8,753 nt of DNA from CAZVLE01 sp964627855 (GTDB lineage: Bacteria; Bacillota; Dethiobacteria; DTU022), in assembly GCA_964627855.1 (NCBI GenBank), contig CAZVLE010000117.1, positions 1-8,753 of the forward strand. Direction: 5' to 3'. Under the pieces are notes generated by a model, which was not told the DNA's origin, searched no databases, and worked only from the letters and a program-made list of their open reading frames with translations. Each line of letters opens with the position of its first letter. Position 1 is the first letter of the stretch. The position numbers and the translations under genes are program-made. This document shows positions 6,953 to 8,753 of this stretch, in pieces.

Positions 6953-7480
6953 CTAAAATTGATCCTCAAAACCTTTTCGAAGCACCCTGTATTCACCTGT
7001 TGTGATATCCAGATCGTAGACATCAAAATTGGTGCGGATGTCAAACCCTTTGTAGTGTGTGGCCAGGTTTATCGAAGCAGAGCCCTCTTCTCCACTGAGA
7101 ATACGGTGAAACACGAAGGGGGGCCACCCGAGAACCGCCCCACCATCATAAACAAGGCTGCCGTTGTGGTATATTTTATTAGGCGTAACCACAAATGTTT
7201 CAACCTTGCCATGACTGCAGCTGAAAAGCTCTACCGTTCTCTGCCCATGCAGTACGATCAGGTTATCGGCCTGGTGCTCGTGCATATACCAGGGACGCTC
7301 GACAGAACCAACCGGACCTGGAGAAAGAGCACTTTCTTCGTGAAGAACCCTGTCAATGGCATCAATATGGGGAACCGTTTCCAGGGGATAAAGATCGAAA
7401 ACTACCCCGGGAGTCTTTCTAAATAGCTTTAACCTAACCAGGCGGTATAATCCTTCTACTTCGCTTATTATGGCATTAAT
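6953..7480 (-). CDS. Cupin-like protein, probably started at a non-canonical ATT
   Basis: From 7480 the frame gives 175 residues. The first ATG (7285) leaves only 110 and would start inside what looks like the conserved fold. The upstream part 'VVFDLYPLETVPHIDAIDRV' and 'PGPVGSVERPWY' reads as real protein running straight into 'MHEHQADNLIVLHG'. H67-x-H69 with G79 resembles cupin motif 1, though Asn takes the place of the usual Glu. 'WPPFVFHRI' with H125 resembles motif 2. A single-domain beta-barrel, possibly metal-binding and cytoplasmic, is inferred; the reaction is unknown. No ATG, GTG or TTG exists in frame between the TAG at 7483-7481 and 7285. GGGAGG (7494-7489) sits 8 bases before ATT 7480-7478, so ATT initiation is the simplest reading. 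The alternatives are a mutated start codon or a lost base. It is followed by a 250-base gap before the acylase. Confidence 0.7.
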   Translation of the reverse strand: MNAIISEVEGLYRLVRLKLFRKTPGVVFDLYPLETVPHIDAIDRVLHEESALSPGPVGSVERPWYMHEHQADNLIVLHGQRTVELFSCSHGKVETFVVTPNKIYHNGSLVYDGGAVLGWPPFVFHRILSGEEGSASINLATHYKGFDIRTNFDVYDLDITTGEYRVLRKGFEDQF

Positions 7481-7488
7481 CTATAAAA

Positions 7489-7494
7489 CCTCCC
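7489..7494 (-). promoter_or_regulatory. Ribosome binding site GGGAGG pointing to an ATT start
   Basis: GGGAGG on the minus strand is followed after 8 bases by ATT (7480-7478), the first codon of the open cupin-like frame. After 12 bases comes an out-of-frame ATG (7476-7474) whose frame reads ATG-CCA-TAA and ends at once. Confidence 0.5.
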
Positions 7495-7536
7495 AAATGG
7501 CGTTTTTCTTAGCCAGATTCAATAAATCAATTTTTT

Positions 7537-7576
7537 ATCGGGCAGATCATACTTCGACTAGTATAACCTGCCCGAT
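7537..7576 (-). promoter_or_regulatory. Long leader hairpin upstream of the cupin-like gene
   Basis: On the minus strand ATCGGGCAG (7576-7568) pairs perfectly with CTGCCCGAT (7545-7537). Inside, G-U, U-A and U-G pairs are followed by AUAC/GUAU and a further U-A, giving about 17 bp around a 6-base loop AGUCGA. The two weak pairs are wobbles in minus-strand RNA but A-C mismatches in plus-strand RNA. That points to a structure made in the transcript of the cupin-like gene, whose ribosome site lies about 42 bases further on. The stem is followed by A residues rather than a U-run, so it is not an ordinary intrinsic terminator in this direction. Confidence 0.5.
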
Positions 7577-7696
7577 TCTAAAATTCCCGGAGCGGCCATT
7601 TCAGCCAAATCCGGCAAGCTCAGTAAGGAACAATGCTCTGAATAGTCATTCCCAATCCAGGTACAAAAAACATCCATTACGGCTTAGACAGCAGGA

Positions 7697-7714
7697 AAAC
7701 AGCAATTCCTGTTT
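7697..7714 (-). terminator. Weak terminator-like hairpin directly after the DUF805 gene
   Basis: Immediately after the stop codon, the minus strand reads AAACAG-GAATTG-CTGTTT and then one more T (7714-7696), a 6-bp AT-rich stem with a short U-run. An alternative pairing CAGGAA/TTCCTG (6 bp) overlaps it. It could act on either strand, but it is weak. Confidence 0.3.
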
Positions 7715-8086
7715 CTAAACTTCAGGAGAAGCTTTGGGGTTCGGCCCATACTTATTATCACCGTAATCACTGTCAGTCGCATGTAAGACAATCAGCCATA
7801 TAATTCCAACCAAAGGAATAAGACCGATCAGAAGCCACCATCCGCTTTTACCGATGTCGTGCAGGCGCCTGACAGATACAGCAAGGGAAGGAATGAAAAC
7901 AGCCAGGGCGTAAATTGAGCTAATTATGCCTCCTCCTGTTTCATAACCGGTACCGATAAAGTTGTCAATCAAGGCAAGCACTAATGAAATAATAAAATGA
8001 AAAAGAACAAACATCCAATACTCTTTCCTGCGAGCCCTTCCGGAGAAAACTGCGTAATTCTTCAACACCTTGATATACCAGTTCAT
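7715..8086 (-). CDS. DUF805 family small inner-membrane protein
   Basis: 123 residues, the normal size of a DUF805 protein. The family landmarks are all present: 'FSGRARRKEYWMF' (14-26) before the first membrane span, 'VRRLHDIGKSGWW' (72-84) between spans, and 'GDNKYGPNPK' (109-118) in the cytoplasm-like tail. Three or four hydrophobic segments (about 23-42, 50-70, 82-101) place it in the membrane. The family is widespread in bacteria but its biochemical role is not known to me. The ATG at 8086 is preceded by AAGGAGGT at 5-base spacing, so the start is secure. It is transcribed away from the glutamate dehydrogenase gene and has its own promoter-like sequence. Nothing links it functionally to the genes around it. 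Confidence 0.92.
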   Translation of the reverse strand: MNWYIKVLKNYAVFSGRARRKEYWMFVLFHFIISLVLALIDNFIGTGYETGGGIISSIYALAVFIPSLAVSVRRLHDIGKSGWWLLIGLIPLVGIIWLIVLHATDSDYGDNKYGPNPKASPEV

Positions 8087-8137
8087 AACTGACCTCCTTA
8101 GAATGATTTACTAAAAGCTTCATATGGCTTTGCCTAT

Positions 8138-8167
8138 ATTAAAACATAAATCTTTATAAATTGGCAA
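8138..8167 (-). promoter_or_regulatory. Sigma-A-type promoter for the DUF805 gene
   Basis: On the minus strand TTGCCA (8167-8162, one mismatch to TTGACA), an 18-base spacer and TTTAAT (8143-8138, one mismatch to TATAAT). The predicted transcript would start near 8131 and carry a leader of about 45 bases. Confidence 0.5.
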
Positions 8168-8187
8168 TTGTAAAAATATCGTCTAGT

Positions 8188-8217
8188 TTGCTGCAGCATT
8201 GAAAGCAGATTATAATC
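8188..8217 (+). promoter_or_regulatory. Promoter for the glutamate dehydrogenase gene
   Basis: A consensus -10 TATAAT (8211-8216) is preceded at 17 bases by TTGCTG (8188-8193), a weak -35. The leader would be about 45 bases. The -10 lies in a perfect 10-base palindrome GATTATAATC (8208-8217), and the -35 overlaps the 8-base palindrome GCTGCAGC (8190-8197). Either could be an operator, and the first also gives a TATAAT on the minus strand. Confidence 0.5.
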
Positions 8218-8268
8218 ATCTTGTAAACAATCGAACAAAAACGACCCAAAACCGTACAGGAGAAAACA

Positions 8269-8753
8269 ATGACAGATAACAGTAAGGACGATAAAGGCTA
8301 CCGCTTACTTGACTGCCAGGAAGCTTCGAAGCATCATTTCGAAAGGGCGGCAAACCGCCTGAAAATGAAAAGGCGAATCCGCGACTGGATATTAAAACCT
8401 TTTCGCGAAATAACCGTTCATCTACCGGTGGTAATGGATGATGGCAATATCAATCTGTTCAAGGGCTACCGGGTACAGCACAATAACACTCGCGGTCCCT
8501 ACAAAGGGGGGCTGCGCTACCACCCTGATGTATCCCTGGATGACGTACGCGGTCTTGCCTCCTGGATGACCTGGAAAACTGCATTACTGGGTCTACCTTT
8601 GGGCGGGGCTAAAGGCGGGATTACCTGTAACCCAAAAAACATGTCAGAGGCGGAGCTTGAAAGATTAACCCGTAAATACACCCAGGCTATCAGCCTGGAT
8701 ATCGGCCCCAGTCAGGACATTCCCGCTCCCGATGTCAACACCAATGAAAAAGT
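8269..8753 (+). CDS. Glutamate dehydrogenase, NAD-type (Glu/Leu/Phe/Val dehydrogenase family), 5' part
   Basis: 161 complete codons are present before the window ends; full-length members have about 415-450 residues, so over half is missing. It interconverts glutamate and 2-oxoglutarate plus ammonia in the cytoplasm, as a hexamer in known members. The substrate-domain residues are in place: K79 in 'RGPYKGGLRYHP' (75-86), K103 in 'MTWKTA', catalytic K115 in 'PLGGAKGG' (110-117), and D155 in 'DIPAPDVNT'. Each sits ten residues before its counterpart in the well-studied Clostridium symbiosum enzyme (K89, K113, K125, D165). The 'DIPAPDVNT' form is the one common in NAD-linked catabolic enzymes such as Bacillus RocG/GudB, but the cofactor-binding domain that would decide this lies outside the window. 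The ATG is preceded by AGGAG at 6-base spacing. Confidence 0.93.
   Translation, partial: MTDNSKDDKGYRLLDCQEASKHHFERAANRLKMKRRIRDWILKPFREITVHLPVVMDDGNINLFKGYRVQHNNTRGPYKGGLRYHPDVSLDDVRGLASWMTWKTALLGLPLGGAKGGITCNPKNMSEAELERLTRKYTQAISLDIGPSQDIPAPDVNTNEK

Noticed and set aside
7558..7677. 39-codon ORF on the minus strand between the DUF805 and cupin-like genes, ending inside the long hairpin
   Set aside because: No ribosome site before its ATG and no recognisable protein features. It could be a leader peptide controlling the hairpin, but only the overlap supports that.

Overview
The window looks like chromosomal DNA of a low-to-mid-GC bacterium. Purine-rich Shine-Dalgarno sites of AAGGAGG type stand before most genes, TTG and GTG starts occur, and the gene content (an NAD-type glutamate dehydrogenase, an amino acid permease, a membrane-anchored Ser/Thr kinase) would suit an anaerobic, amino-acid-using Firmicute of the clostridial/syntrophomonad kind. 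That placement is inference. I see no tRNA, rRNA, CRISPR array, insertion sequence or phage gene.

Layout, left to right. Positions 1-572 (minus) hold all but the 3' end of a DUF998-like multi-pass membrane protein. Just upstream is a possible 28-codon leader ORF with a strong ribosome site, whose stop overlaps the membrane gene's start (ATGA). Positions 766-2910 (minus) encode a receptor-like Ser/Thr kinase: zinc ribbon, kinase domain, one membrane span, and an external parallel beta-helix plus beta-sandwich. A 366-base gap with a likely terminator for the next gene separates it from an 11-span aromatic/neutral amino acid permease (3277-4437, minus). 72 bases beyond lies an S45 penicillin-acylase-family Ntn hydrolase (4510-6702, minus), with its own extended -10 promoter.

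Further right is a cupin-like gene (6953-7480, minus). Its reading frame extends about 65 codons upstream of its first ATG and is best started at a non-canonical ATT behind a good ribosome site. A long hairpin that pairs better as minus-strand RNA sits in its presumed leader. A DUF805 membrane protein (7715-8086, minus) and the 5' part of a glutamate dehydrogenase (8269-8753, plus) diverge from a shared 182-base promoter region.

How the genes may work together: the acylase and permease form a plausible two-gene unit for freeing amino acids from N-acylated compounds and moving amino acids across the membrane, and the dehydrogenase would deaminate glutamate. That link is suggested by neighbourhood only. 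The least ordinary items are the kinase/beta-helix fusion, the ATT-started cupin gene with its leader hairpin, and the coupled micro-ORF. I found no clear sign of a wholly new multi-gene system.
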